This document shows, piece after piece, positions 52,176 through 63,238 of a DNA stretch of 64,000 bases (positions are counted from its first letter, which is position 1; each line of letters begins with the position of its first letter). The DNA lies in assembly GCF_014650875.1 (NCBI RefSeq), contig NZ_BMVU01000016.1:83959-147958 (forward strand), in the 5' to 3' direction. This DNA is from Streptomyces minutiscleroticus (GTDB taxonomy: Bacteria > Actinomycetota > Actinomycetes > Streptomycetales > Streptomycetaceae). The position numbers were made by a program, and so were the translations under genes. The notes under the pieces were generated by a model. It was not told the origin of the DNA and did not search any database. It saw only the letters and a list, made by a program, of their open reading frames with translations.

Positions 52176-52906
52176 GCGGGGTTCCTCCCGGCCGTGCTTG
52201 CAGATGCGTTGTCGTCGGTCTTGTGACTGATCTTGGGAATGAACGTCGTGCACACGCCGTCGCCGTGGGCGATCGTGGCCAGCCGCTGGACGTGCGTGCC
52301 GAGAAGCTGGGAGAAGATCTCCGTCTCCGCCTCGCAGAGCTGCGGGAACTGCTCGGCGACGTGGGCGACCGGGCAGTGGTGCTGGCACAGCTGCTCGCCC
52401 GTCTGCGGGAGGGGCGCGCTGCGCGCCGTGGCAGCGTACCCGTCCTTGCTCAGGGCTTTCGCCAGGGCCTGGATCCGCTCCTGTGGCGTGGCCGCCTCGA
52501 CCGCCGCGCGGTAGGCGTCGGCCTGTGCGGCGACGCGGGCGCGGGCGAAGGCCGCGATGGCCTCCTCGCCGCCCTCGCGCTCGGCGATCCAGCGCAGCGC
52601 GTCCACGGCCAGCTGGTCGTAGGACTGGTCGAAGGCGTCCCGGCCGCAGTCCGTCAGGGCGAACACCTTGGCCGGCCGGCCGCGCGTGCGCGCGCCGTAC
52701 ACGCGTTGCTCCCGGGGCTGTACGACGTCGTCGGCGACCAGGGCGTCCAGATGGCGGCGCACCGCGGCCTGGGTGAGGCCGAGGCGGCCGGCGAGGTCGG
52801 CGACGGTCGACGGCCCGTGGTCCAGGATGGAGCGCGCGACGCGGTTGCGGGTGGACCGCTCACCGGTCGCGAGTTCCTCCTGGGGAGTCTCGCCGACGTT
52901 TTTCAC
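52172..52906 (-). CDS. sufR: Iron-sulfur-sensing repressor SufR
   Basis: This 244-residue regulator has a winged helix-turn-helix (about residues 22-70: STVADLAGRLGLTQAAVRRHLDAL) and C-terminal cluster cysteines in EQLCQHHCPVAHVAEQFPQLCEAE (split over about 180-203), as in SufR. It would repress the suf operon when holding a cluster. I chose the GTG at 52906: no Shine-Dalgarno is visible, but a -10 six bases upstream suggests a leaderless start. Earlier in-frame ATGs near 52978 lie upstream of that promoter. Confidence 0.88.
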   Translation of the reverse strand: MKNVGETPQEELATGERSTRNRVARSILDHGPSTVADLAGRLGLTQAAVRRHLDALVADDVVQPREQRVYGARTRGRPAKVFALTDCGRDAFDQSYDQLAVDALRWIAEREGGEEAIAAFARARVAAQADAYRAAVEAATPQERIQALAKALSKDGYAATARSAPLPQTGEQLCQHHCPVAHVAEQFPQLCEAETEIFSQLLGTHVQRLATIAHGDGVCTTFIPKISHKTDDNASASTAGRNPA

Positions 52907-52919
52907 AACACCATTGTTG
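52906..52919 (-). promoter_or_regulatory. Candidate SufR operator over the -10 and start codon
   Basis: The inverted repeat CAACA-N4-TGTTG covers the predicted -10 and the first base of sufR. A repressor bound here would block the whole operon. Confidence 0.5.
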
Positions 52920-52942
52920 CGTAATTCCTCAGAGCCTGACAA
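52913..52942 (-). promoter_or_regulatory. Promoter of the suf operon
   Basis: TTGTCA (52942-52937) and AACAAT (52918-52913) are 18 bases apart on the minus strand; the start would fall on the GTG of sufR. Confidence 0.55.
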
Positions 52943-52978
52943 GCCGCGGCGGGACCGTCCGACGGTGCGCTGCATCAC

Positions 52979-53026
52979 TTAGGTAAACCTAAACCGACCT
53001 GCGGAAACGATCTTTGATCGATCAAA
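52979..53026. promoter_or_regulatory. Two palindromes in the sufR/AAC(3) intergenic region
   Basis: TTAGGTAAACCTAA (52979-52992) resembles a shortened DmdR/IdeR iron box (TTAGGT and ACCTAA arms). TTTGATCGATCAAA (53013-53026) is a perfect 14-bp palindrome. Both lie upstream of the suf promoter and before the divergent acetyltransferase gene. Confidence 0.45.
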
Positions 53027-53067
53027 TCGCTGGCGTCGCGCGCCCCTGTCCAGCAGACTCCCCGACC

Positions 53068-53886
53068 ATGTCACCGACCCCTCCCACCGGCCCCCTGGTC
53101 ACCCGCGCCGGACTCGCGGACGAGCTCCGCGGGCTCGGTGTGCGGTCCGGCGAGACCCTCCTCGTGCACTCCTCGCTGAGTTCGCTCGGCTGGGTGTGCG
53201 GCGGCGCGGTCGCCGTCGTCCAGGCGCTGCTGGACGCGCTCGGCCCGGACGGCACGCTCGTGGTCCCCACCCAGACCGGCGACCTGTCCGACCCCTCCCT
53301 GTGGCGCCACCCGCCCGTGCCACGGGAGTGGTGGGACCCCATACGGGAGTCGATGCCGGCGTACGACCCGCTCGTCACCCCCTCGCGCGGGGTCGGCGTC
53401 GTCCCGGAGACCGTGCGGACCTGGCCGGGCGCCCTGCGCAGCGCGCACCCCCAGACCTCGTTCGCGGCCGTCGGGCCGCGCGCGGCGGAGATCGTCGAGG
53501 GGCACGCGCCCGACTGCCGGCTCGGCGAGCGCAGCCCCCTGGCCCGGCTGGAGGAGCGGGGCGCCCGGGTGCTGCTGCTCGGCGCGGGCTACGCCACCTG
53601 CACCGCCTTCCACCTGGCCGAGTACCGCATCCCCTCCCCCGTGGTCAACGTCGGCCGGCCGGTCCGGGCGCCCGGGGGCGGCAGCCGCTGGGAGGTGGTG
53701 CGCGAGGTGGCGATCACCTCGGAGCGGTTCGAGGAGCTGGGGCACGACTTCGAGCGGGACCGCCCCGTCGTCCGGGGCCGGGCGGGCGCCGCCGAGGCCC
53801 GCCTCTTCCCCGTGGCCGACGCGGTGGCCTACGCCGAGAGGTGGCTCGCGCTGCACCGCTCGCGCGAGGAGTGGGTGCTGGGCTGA
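53068..53886 (+). CDS. Aminoglycoside N(3)-acetyltransferase-like protein
   Basis: This 272-residue protein of the AAC(3)/YokD fold has LLVHSSLSSLGWVCGGAVAV near the N-terminus, LVVPTQTGDLSDPS, and the family HPQTSFAAVGP motif (about residue 130). ERSPLARLEERGARVLLLG and YRIPSPVVNVG follow. Such enzymes acetylate aminoglycosides, but many Streptomyces homologues have unknown natural substrates. The ATG at 53068 has no clear ribosome site. Confidence 0.85.
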   Translation: MSPTPPTGPLVTRAGLADELRGLGVRSGETLLVHSSLSSLGWVCGGAVAVVQALLDALGPDGTLVVPTQTGDLSDPSLWRHPPVPREWWDPIRESMPAYDPLVTPSRGVGVVPETVRTWPGALRSAHPQTSFAAVGPRAAEIVEGHAPDCRLGERSPLARLEERGARVLLLGAGYATCTAFHLAEYRIPSPVVNVGRPVRAPGGGSRWEVVREVAITSERFEELGHDFERDRPVVRGRAGAAEARLFPVADAVAYAERWLALHRSREEWVLG

Positions 53887-53939
53887 GCGCGCGGCCCCGC
53901 GCGCCGGGACCGCCCGGCGCGGTCATAGACTCCGTACCC

Positions 53940-54863
53940 ATGCGCAGTGAGCCCGTCGTCCAGGTGGCCGCCCTGGTGAAGCGGTACGGCACGAAGACCG
54001 CGGTCGACGGCCTCGACCTGGTCGCCGGGGAGGGCGTCACCGCCGTCCTCGGCCCCAACGGCGCGGGCAAGACCACCACGATCGAGACCTGCGAGGGCTA
54101 CCGCAGACCCGACGCCGGCACCGTCCGCGTGCTCGGGCTCGACCCGGTCCGCGACTCCGCCGCGCTGCGCCCCAGGGTCGGCGTGATGCTCCAGTCCGGC
54201 GGCGTCTACTCCGGCGCCCGCGCCGACGAGATGCTGCGCCACGTGGCGAGGCTGCACGCGCACCCGCTGGACGTGGACGCGCTGATCGAACGGCTGGGCC
54301 TCGGCGGCTGCGGCCGCACGTCCTACCGGCGGCTGTCCGGCGGCCAGCAGCAGCGCCTCGCGCTCGCCATGGCCGTGGTCGGCCGCCCCGAGCTGGTCTT
54401 CCTGGACGAGCCGACCGCGGGTCTCGACCCGCAGGCGCGCCGGGCCACCTGGGACCTGGTGCGCGACCTGCGCGCGGACGGCGTCTCGGTGGTGCTGACC
54501 ACGCACTACATGGACGAGGCCGAGCAGCTCGCCGACGACGTGGCGATCATCGACGCGGGCCGGGTCGTCGCCCAGGGCTCGCCCGAGGAGCTGTGCCGCG
54601 GGGGCGCCGAGAACACGCTGCGCTTCACCGGGCGCCCCGGCCTCGACGTCGGCGCGCTGCTCAAGGCGCTGCCCGCCGACTGCACGGCGGCCGAGCTGAC
54701 GCCCGGCGCGTACCGGGTCACCGGCAAGATCGACCCGCAGCTGCTGGCCACGGTCACGTCCTGGTGCGCCCAGCACGGCGTGATGCCGGACCGCATCTCG
54801 GTGGAGCGGCACACCCTCGAGGACGTCTTCCTGGAGCTGACCGGCAAGGAGCTGCGCTCGTGA
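53940..54863 (+). CDS. ABC transporter ATP-binding protein (drug/lipid exporter type)
   Basis: This 307-residue ATPase has Walker A GPNGAGKTTT, signature YRRLSGGQQQRLALAMAV, Walker B LVFLDEPTAGLDPQ and the H-loop TTHYMDEAEQL. The C-terminal 80 residues (HTLEDVFLELTGKELR) are typical of DrrA/CcmA-like exporters. The next gene supplies the membrane part; the two overlap (GTGA). Confidence 0.92.
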   Translation: MRSEPVVQVAALVKRYGTKTAVDGLDLVAGEGVTAVLGPNGAGKTTTIETCEGYRRPDAGTVRVLGLDPVRDSAALRPRVGVMLQSGGVYSGARADEMLRHVARLHAHPLDVDALIERLGLGGCGRTSYRRLSGGQQQRLALAMAVVGRPELVFLDEPTAGLDPQARRATWDLVRDLRADGVSVVLTTHYMDEAEQLADDVAIIDAGRVVAQGSPEELCRGGAENTLRFTGRPGLDVGALLKALPADCTAAELTPGAYRVTGKIDPQLLATVTSWCAQHGVMPDRISVERHTLEDVFLELTGKELRS

Positions 54864-55630
54864 CCACCACGGGTACGTACACCCCGAAGCCCGGCGCCGC
54901 CCCGGTGGCCCGCATGATCGCGGCCCAGGCGGCGCTGGAGACGCGGATGCTGCTGCGCAACGGCGAGCAGCTGCTGCTGACGGTCGTCATCCCGACGCTG
55001 CTGCTCGTGCTCTTCAGCTCGGTCGACGTCGTCGACACCGGCGACGGCGAGGCCGTCGACTTCCTGGCGCCGGGCATCCTGGCGCTGGCGGTGATGTCGA
55101 CGGCGTTCACCGGGCAGGCCATCGCGACCGGCTTCGAGCGGCGCTACGGCGTGCTCAAGCGGCTCGCGTCCTCGCCGCTGCCGCGCTGGGGCCTGATGAC
55201 CGCGAAGACGGTGTCCGTGCTGGTCACCGAGGTGCTCCAGGTGATCCTGCTGACGGTGATCGCGTTCGCCCTCGGCTGGTCGCCGCACGGCGGCCCGTTC
55301 GCCGTGCTGCTCCTGCTGGTGCTGGGCACGGCCGCGTTCTCCGGCCTGGGCCTGCTGATGGCCGGCACCCTCAAGGCGGAGGCCACGCTGGCCGCCGCCA
55401 ACCTGGTCTTCCTGCTCCTGCTGGTGGGCGGCGGGGTCGTCGTCCCGCTGGAGAAGTTCCCGGACGCCGCGCAGTCCGTGCTCGGCCTGCTGCCGATCGC
55501 CGCGCTCTCGGAGGGGCTGCGCGACGTGCTGCGCGACGGGGCCGGCGTGCCCTGGCCGCAGCTCGGCGTCCTGGCGGTGTGGGCCGTCCTGGGGCTGGGC
55601 GCGGCGGCGAGGTTCTTCCGCTGGGAGTAG
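54860..55630 (+). CDS. ABC-2 type transporter permease
   Basis: This 256-residue protein has about six spans (LLLTVVIPTLLLVLFSS first) and the ABC-2 pattern DFLAPGILALAVMSTAFTGQ and ERRYGVLKRLASSPLPRW. It forms an exporter with the ATPase upstream. The pair lies next to heme A synthase, but the substrate cannot be told from the sequence. Confidence 0.9.
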   Translation: MTTTGTYTPKPGAAPVARMIAAQAALETRMLLRNGEQLLLTVVIPTLLLVLFSSVDVVDTGDGEAVDFLAPGILALAVMSTAFTGQAIATGFERRYGVLKRLASSPLPRWGLMTAKTVSVLVTEVLQVILLTVIAFALGWSPHGGPFAVLLLLVLGTAAFSGLGLLMAGTLKAEATLAAANLVFLLLLVGGGVVVPLEKFPDAAQSVLGLLPIAALSEGLRDVLRDGAGVPWPQLGVLAVWAVLGLGAAARFFRWE

Positions 55631-55882
55631 CCGGGAGCGGCGACGGCGGCCCACCGCCGCCGAGGCGTCGGCGTCCGTCGGCCCCCGGGGTGAGATGCGG
55701 CACGTCCGGGCGCGGTCACAGGGGCGTACGCGCGTGCCGTACGCCCGGCGGCCCGCACTCGGACGGTCGGCCACGGGGCCGACGAGCTGCGCAAACGGCT
55801 CCGCTCCCGGCCGTGTCGGCCACTCGGAGGGCCACCCGGCCGGACGCGCGGCCCCGCGTGAATTCATGCACAAGCCCGGGCC

Positions 55883-55895
55883 TAGCATGGGGACG
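55883..55895 (+). promoter_or_regulatory. -10 element of ctaA, leaderless start
   Basis: TAGCAT at 55883-55888 lies 6 bases before the GTG of ctaA, with GAATTC as a weak -35 17 bases upstream. Transcription would begin at or next to the start codon. Confidence 0.45.
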
Positions 55896-56899
55896 TGCCA
55901 AACGTGACCCGAGCCGACGTGGCTCAAGCCGCGCGCAACCCGCTCGCCTACATCGCCGCACGCTGGACCCCGGCCCCCCGGACCGTCCGGCTCGCGGCGC
56001 TCAGCGCGCTCGTGATGTCCGTGGTGATCGTGGGGACCGGTGGCGCCGTCCGGCTGACCGGCTCCGGCCTGGGCTGCCCGACCTGGCCCAAGTGCACGGC
56101 CGACTCGCTCACCAACACCCACGCGATGGGCGTCCACGGCGCCATCGAGTTCGGCAACCGCATGCTGACGTACGTGCTGTGCGCCGCCGTCGGCTGGGCG
56201 ATCGTCGCCGCCCGCTCCGAGAAGCCGTGGCGGCGCAGCCTGACGCGGCTCGGCTGGGCGCAGTTCTGGGTGGTCATGGGCAACGCGGTGCTCGGCGGCA
56301 TCGTCGTGCTCGTGGGCCTGAACCCCTACACGGTCGCCGCGCACTTCCTGCTCTCCACCGCGCTGATCGCGGTCGCCACCGTGCTGTGGCTGCGCGTCCG
56401 CGAGGGCGACGCCGCCCCGCGCCCGCTGGTCGGCAGGTCGGTGCAGCAGCTGGTGTGGTTCCTGGTGGCCGCGGCGGTGCTGCTGATCGCCGTCGGCACG
56501 GTGGTCACCGGCGCGGGCCCGCACGCGGGCGACTCCAGCGACGTGCCGCGTATGCCGGTCGACTGGGAGTCCGTCACCAAGCTGCACGCCGTGCTGGCCT
56601 GGATCGTGGTGACGCTGGCCTTCGCCCTGTGGTTCGTCCTGAAGGCCGTCGACGCGCCCAAGGGCCCCCTGGACCGCACCCGCGACCTGTTCCTGGTGCT
56701 GCTGGCCCAGGGGCTCATCGGCTACGTCCAGTACTTCACCGACCTGCCGGAGGTCCTGGTCGGCCTGCACATGGTCGGCTCCTGCCTGGTGTGGATCGCG
56801 GTGCTGCGCGTCCTGCTGTCGCTGCGCGAGCGCCCGGCCGCGGAGCCGGCGGCGGACCTCCCCGAGCCGGCCGCGCAGTCCTCGCTCACCCGCGCCTGA
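55895..56899 (+). CDS. ctaA: Heme A synthase (COX15/CtaA family)
   Basis: This 334-residue membrane protein with about eight spans oxidises heme O to heme A for cytochrome c oxidase. The four heme-ligand histidines lie in HAMGVHGAIEFGNRM, VAAHFLLST, TKLHAVLAW and LVGLHMVGS. The extracytoplasmic cysteine pair is GCPTWPKC (about residues 60-67). No Shine-Dalgarno is seen, and a -10 ends 6 bases before the GTG. ctaB lies nearby on the other strand. Confidence 0.93.
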   Translation: MPNVTRADVAQAARNPLAYIAARWTPAPRTVRLAALSALVMSVVIVGTGGAVRLTGSGLGCPTWPKCTADSLTNTHAMGVHGAIEFGNRMLTYVLCAAVGWAIVAARSEKPWRRSLTRLGWAQFWVVMGNAVLGGIVVLVGLNPYTVAAHFLLSTALIAVATVLWLRVREGDAAPRPLVGRSVQQLVWFLVAAAVLLIAVGTVVTGAGPHAGDSSDVPRMPVDWESVTKLHAVLAWIVVTLAFALWFVLKAVDAPKGPLDRTRDLFLVLLAQGLIGYVQYFTDLPEVLVGLHMVGSCLVWIAVLRVLLSLRERPAAEPAADLPEPAAQSSLTRA

Positions 56900-56972
56900 G
56901 CGCCCCGGGCGGCGCCGGAGGACGCCGTACCGGCCCACCCGGCTCGGTCAGGCCCGTCCCGGCCCGCCCGGC

Positions 56973-58079
56973 TCAGTCCAGCCCGTACACCCGCCGCGCG
57001 TTCCCTGCGGCGATCATCTCCGCCACCCGCTGGGCGTCCGCGAGCGACCACGCGCCCTCGGCGACCCAGGTGCCGAGGAGGCGGGCCAGCGCCTCGCGGA
57101 ACAGGCGCGCGCCCACCACGTGCAGCTCGGGCAGGCCCCGGGCGCCGCTGGAGAAGAGCAGCTTGCCGAACGGGGCGGGCTCCATGATCTCCGAGAGGAC
57201 GGCCGCCGCACGGGCGCCGGTCCGCACGAGGGCCGCCCCCACGTCCGCGTAGACGTGCGGGAACGCGCCCGCCAGCTGCGCCGCGTGCCGGTGGTACGGA
57301 TAGCCGTGCAGCAGCACCAGGTCGGTGCCGAGCCCGGCGGTGGCCCGGGCGAAGCCGGTGAGCAGGGCCGGATCGGTGCGCTCGGTGTCCGGGCCGGACT
57401 CCCCGGCGCCCGCGTGCAGCTGGAGCGGGCGGCCCGAGGCCACCGCGATCCACAGCAGATGGCGCAGCAGGACGGGGTCCGTCAGCGCGCCGCCCACGGA
57501 CCGGTCCGCGAGCCAGCGCCCCGCGGCGCCGCGCACCTCGCCGGGCCCGGGCGGTTCGGGCGCGAGCGCCAGACCGTGCCGTACGCCCGCCACGGAGGCG
57601 AAGGCGACGGCGTGCGCGGCGGCGCCGTGCACGGACTCGGCGAGGTTGGCGAGGAAGGACTCGGCGGTGCCCGAGGTGTCGGCGACCTGCTCGGCCAGCA
57701 GCTCCAGACGGACGATCTCGTGGGCGTCCGCCTCCCCCGCGGAGGCCATCTCGCCGGGGCCCGTGAGGTCGCCGGGCGGCCCGGTGTCGACGAGGTAGGT
57801 CGTGATGCCGCTGCCCCGCAGCAGCCGGCGGCCCGTCTCCAGGACGCCGAGCTCCCGGCGGCGGGCGAGGTAGCGGGCCGGCGGGCAGTGCGGCTCCAGG
57901 CCGAGCAGCGGCGGGCACCAGCGGCGTACGGCGAACCCGGTCTGGGTGTCGAAGAACGTGGTGCCGGGGGCCGGCGGGCCCTCGGTCCGGGCGAGGTGGG
58001 CCTCGAAGGTGCCGAGACCCAGCTCCGTGCGCAGCACGCCGTGACAGTACTGGTCCACCAGGGACGGCGTTTCGATCAT
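56973..58079 (-). CDS. Amidohydrolase-family protein
   Basis: This 368-residue TIM-barrel protein belongs to the amidohydrolase 2 branch (FluG-like): SLVDQYCHGVL at the N-terminus in place of the usual DxHxH, LQLHAGAGESGPD, DLVLLHGYPYHRHAAQLA, YADVGAAL and the terminal MIAAGNARRVYGLD. The first metal motif appears as DQYCH rather than D-x-H-x-H, so metal binding may be altered. Function unknown. Confidence 0.82.
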   Translation of the reverse strand: MIETPSLVDQYCHGVLRTELGLGTFEAHLARTEGPPAPGTTFFDTQTGFAVRRWCPPLLGLEPHCPPARYLARRRELGVLETGRRLLRGSGITTYLVDTGPPGDLTGPGEMASAGEADAHEIVRLELLAEQVADTSGTAESFLANLAESVHGAAAHAVAFASVAGVRHGLALAPEPPGPGEVRGAAGRWLADRSVGGALTDPVLLRHLLWIAVASGRPLQLHAGAGESGPDTERTDPALLTGFARATAGLGTDLVLLHGYPYHRHAAQLAGAFPHVYADVGAALVRTGARAAAVLSEIMEPAPFGKLLFSSGARGLPELHVVGARLFREALARLLGTWVAEGAWSLADAQRVAEMIAAGNARRVYGLD

Positions 58080-58237
58080 CCGGACTCCCCGTGACGGAAC
58101 CGGCGCCCGGGCACTCCGTGCGCCTCGGGAGTCCTAACGGGTGAACCGGGCGTCAGGTGTTGCTCCGCCCGGCGCACGGGTGCCGGACATCCGTGCGGGC
58201 GGCGCCGTCCGGGGTCCGGGCCGCCGCGCGGTCCGGC

Positions 58238-58594
58238 TCAGCCCTGGCCGGGGTTGCGGGGGCCGCCCACCTGGATGCCCGCCATGCGCGTCCACTCGTA
58301 GGGCCCGGTGCGCACCCTGGCGGCGTACTCGCCGTCGAAGGACTCGTGCACGGTGATCCCGGCCCTCTCCACGGCCCGCTCGGCGAGGGCGTGGGTCGGC
58401 GCGACCAGGTCGCCCCAGGCGCCGTCCGCGCCGACCAGCACGATCCGGGCGCCGCGCTGCCCGAGGTACTCCACGTGGCCCTCGGCGCCGCCGTGGGCGT
58501 CGGCGAAGGCGGTGATCCGCTTGGCGAACCGGGCCGCCCCGCGCTCGGCCTTCTTGTCCTGCGTGCTCGCGTCGACCTGCTGCGTGTCTGCCAT
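58238..58594 (-). CDS. Small conserved actinobacterial protein
   Basis: This 118-residue soluble protein contains HVEYLGQRGARIVLVGADGAWGDLV and ESFDGEYAARVRTGPYEWTRMAGIQ (each split over about residues 40-110). TAGCAT (minus strand, 58607-58602) ends 7 bases before the ATG, so the message may be leaderless. I do not recognise the function. Confidence 0.75.
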   Translation of the reverse strand: MADTQQVDASTQDKKAERGAARFAKRITAFADAHGGAEGHVEYLGQRGARIVLVGADGAWGDLVAPTHALAERAVERAGITVHESFDGEYAARVRTGPYEWTRMAGIQVGGPRNPGQG

Positions 58595-58628
58595 GCCCAG
58601 GATGCTACCCACGAGTAGATCAACGGAC

Positions 58629-58670
58629 GACGGGCGGGCCGCGTGGCATCGGCCACGCGGCCCGCCCGTC
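58629..58670 (-). terminator. Strong stem-loop downstream of ctaB
   Basis: A perfect 19-bp inverted repeat (58629-58647 with 58652-58670) with a 4-base loop, the longest stem I found in the window, 19 bases past the ctaB stop. Confidence 0.88.
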
Positions 58671-58688
58671 GGCGAGGACAGAGGGGTC

Positions 58689-59648
58689 TCAGCGCAGGAA
58701 GGGGTCCACCGCGACCGCCACGAACAGCAGCGACACGTAGGTGATGGACCAGTGGAACAGGCGCATCTCCTTGAGCTTGCCGCCCGTGACCTCCGCCTTC
58801 GCGCGGTTCTGCAGCGCGTGCGCCTCCCACAGCCACCAGCCGCCGGCCGCCAGGGCCACCGCCGTGTAGAACCAGCCCGTGTAGCCCAGCGGGGTGAGGA
58901 GGAGGGAGACCGCGACCATCACCCAGCTGTAGATCACGATCTGCCGGGCGACGACCTTGTTGGACGCGATGACCGGCAGCATCGGCACGCCGACACGGGC
59001 GTAGTCGTCCTTCACCTTCATCGACAGCGGCCAGTAGTGCGGCGGCGTCCAGAAGAAGATGACCAGGAAGAGGATGACGGGCGCCCAGGAGAGTGAGTTC
59101 GTGACCGCCGACCAGCCGATGAGGACCGGCATGCAGCCGGCGATGCCGCCCCACACGATGTTCTGCGCGGTGCGCCGCTTGAGGATCATCGTGTAGACGA
59201 CCACGTAGAACAGGAGTGCGCCCAGCGACAGCCAGGCGGAGAGCCAGTTGACGGTCAGGCCGAAGAGCAGGGTCGACACGACCGCCAGGGTGATGCCGAA
59301 GGCCAGGCACTCGCGCGGGCTGACCATGCCGGTGACCAGCGGACGCTGCGACGTGCGGTCCATCAGCGCGTCGATGTCGCGGTCGATGTACATGTTCAGC
59401 GCGTTGGCGCCGCCCGCGGACAGGTAGCCGCCGACGCAGGTGAGCAGCACCAGCGTGAGGTCCGGGACACCCTGCTCCGCCAGGAACATCACCGGAACGG
59501 TGGTGATCAGCAGCAGCTCGATGATCCGCGGCTTGGTGAGAGCGACGAACGCCTTGACCCGGGCCCCGAACGGCCGGTGGTTCGTGCTCTGGCTCTGGCT
59601 CGTCCCGAGCACTCCCGCTGGACGGGATTCAACGGCCGTCACGCACAC
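58689..59648 (-). CDS. ctaB: Heme O synthase (protoheme IX farnesyltransferase)
   Basis: This 319-residue UbiA-family membrane protein attaches a farnesyl group to heme B. The first Asp-rich motif is NMYIDRDIDALMDRT (about residue 84), the second is KDDYARVGVPMLP (about 212). VALTKPRIIELLLITTVP marks the first span. The GTG at 59648 gives MCVTAVES; a GTG at 59642 is equally possible. CtaA uses its product. Confidence 0.93.
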   Translation of the reverse strand: MCVTAVESRPAGVLGTSQSQSTNHRPFGARVKAFVALTKPRIIELLLITTVPVMFLAEQGVPDLTLVLLTCVGGYLSAGGANALNMYIDRDIDALMDRTSQRPLVTGMVSPRECLAFGITLAVVSTLLFGLTVNWLSAWLSLGALLFYVVVYTMILKRRTAQNIVWGGIAGCMPVLIGWSAVTNSLSWAPVILFLVIFFWTPPHYWPLSMKVKDDYARVGVPMLPVIASNKVVARQIVIYSWVMVAVSLLLTPLGYTGWFYTAVALAAGGWWLWEAHALQNRAKAEVTGGKLKEMRLFHWSITYVSLLFVAVAVDPFLR

Positions 59649-59993
59649 CCCTGACAGAGACTCCCAGCGAGCCCTCCCTGTGAACAGCTAGTAAAGGCTC
59701 GCGCGTACCACGCCACTGTAGACGTTGCCCAGACCCCGCTCTCCGTGGGGGTGGGCTCGTGTTGGCGGGGAACGCGCGAAGAGCGCAGCGGGACTCGATT
59801 GAGCGCTCGGATGACGGGCTGCGTATTCATCTGCCCAATACGGAATACGCCGGTCGGGAGGCGGAACCGGAAGAGTCCCGGCAGTCTGGAATGGCGGGAA
59901 AAAACGCACGTTCTTGCGGGGGTAGGCTCGACAACGGCCGGTGGGCGCCGAGCGCACCGGCATTCGACATGTGGAGAGGAGCCCTGACCCAGG
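59649..59993. other. Divergent leader region of ctaB and tkt
   Basis: This 345-base gap includes a lower-GC part at about 59800-59930. TAGGCT near 59925 could be a tkt -10. GAGAGGAG lies about 14 bases before the tkt GTG. I see no gene in it. Confidence 0.45.
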
Positions 59994-62081
<2,088 letters not shown>

Positions 62082-62115
62082 CGCTGACATACGACACGTA
62101 GGAGATGCATTTTCC

Positions 62116-63234
62116 ATGACAGACGCACTCAAGCGCCTCTCCGAAGAAGGCGTCGCGATCTGGCTGGACGACCTGTCGCGCAAGCGGATCACGTCCGGCA
62201 ACCTGGCCGAGCTGATCGACCAGCAGCACGTCGTGGGCGTCACCACCAACCCGTCGATCTTCCAGAAGGCCATCTCGCAGGGCGACGGCTACGACCAGCA
62301 GCTGTCGGACCTCGCCGCCCGGCGGGTCACGGTCGAAGAGGCCATCCGCATGATCACCACGGCGGACGTCCGCGACGCCGCCGACATCCTGCGCCCGGTG
62401 TTCGACGCGACCGACGGCCAGGACGGCCGGGTCTCGATCGAGGTCGACCCGCGCCTGGCGCACGACACCAAGGCCACCGTCGCCGAGGCCAAGCAGCTGG
62501 CCTGGCTCGTGGACCGGCCCAACGCGCTCATCAAGATCCCGGCCACCCAGGCGGGCATCCCGGCGATCACCGAGGTCATCGGCCTCGGCATCAGCGTCAA
62601 CGTCACGCTGATCTTCTCGCTGGAGCGCTACCGCCTGGTCATGGACGCCTACCTGGCCGGCCTGGAGAAGGCCAAGGAGCGCGGCCTGGACCTCTCCAAG
62701 ATCCACTCGGTGGCGTCGTTCTTCGTGTCCCGCGTGGACACCGAGTACGACAAGCGCCTCGACGCGCTCGGCACCGACGAGGCCAAGGCGCTGCGCGGCA
62801 AGGCCGCCCTCGCCAACGCCCGTCTGGCCTACGAGGCCTACGAGGAGGTCTTCTCCTCCGACCGCTGGGCGGCCCTGGACCGGGCGCAGGCCAACAAGCA
62901 GCGCCCGCTGTGGGCCTCCACCGGCGTGAAGGACCCGGCGTACAAGGACACCCTGTACGTCGACGAGCTGGTCGCGCCCAACACCGTGAACACCATGCCG
63001 GAGGCCACGCTGGAGGCCACCGGCGAGCGCGGCGAGATCACGGGCAACACCATCGCGGGGCGGTACGACGAGGCGCGTGCCGACCTGGAGGCCCTGGCGC
63101 GGCTGGGCATCTCGTACGACGAGGTGGTGCAGCAGCTGGAGGACGAGGGCGTCCAGAAGTTCGAGGACTCCTGGACCGACCTGCTGAAGTCGACCGAGGC
63201 GGAGCTCAAGCGCCTTGCCCCTACGGAGGGCTGA
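62116..63234 (+). CDS. tal: Transaldolase
   Basis: This 372-residue enzyme transfers dihydroxyacetone units in the pentose phosphate pathway. It has the signature VVGVTTNPSIFQKAIS (about residues 39-54), the Schiff-base Lys in NALIKIPATQAG (about 140) and FFVSRVDTEYDKRL. GGAG lies 11 bases before the ATG. The order tkt-tal-zwf is probably one operon. Confidence 0.95.
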   Translation: MTDALKRLSEEGVAIWLDDLSRKRITSGNLAELIDQQHVVGVTTNPSIFQKAISQGDGYDQQLSDLAARRVTVEEAIRMITTADVRDAADILRPVFDATDGQDGRVSIEVDPRLAHDTKATVAEAKQLAWLVDRPNALIKIPATQAGIPAITEVIGLGISVNVTLIFSLERYRLVMDAYLAGLEKAKERGLDLSKIHSVASFFVSRVDTEYDKRLDALGTDEAKALRGKAALANARLAYEAYEEVFSSDRWAALDRAQANKQRPLWASTGVKDPAYKDTLYVDELVAPNTVNTMPEATLEATGERGEITGNTIAGRYDEARADLEALARLGISYDEVVQQLEDEGVQKFEDSWTDLLKSTEAELKRLAPTEG

Positions 63235-63238
63235 CACC

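Noticed and set aside
52907..52978. Longer sufR product starting at the ATGs near 52978
   Set aside because: The extension has no similarity, and the better promoter lies downstream of those codons.
59885..59930. GGAAT...GTT pattern upstream of tkt as a SigR promoter
   Set aside because: The spacer is 17 bases, whereas the SigR consensus has 18-19.
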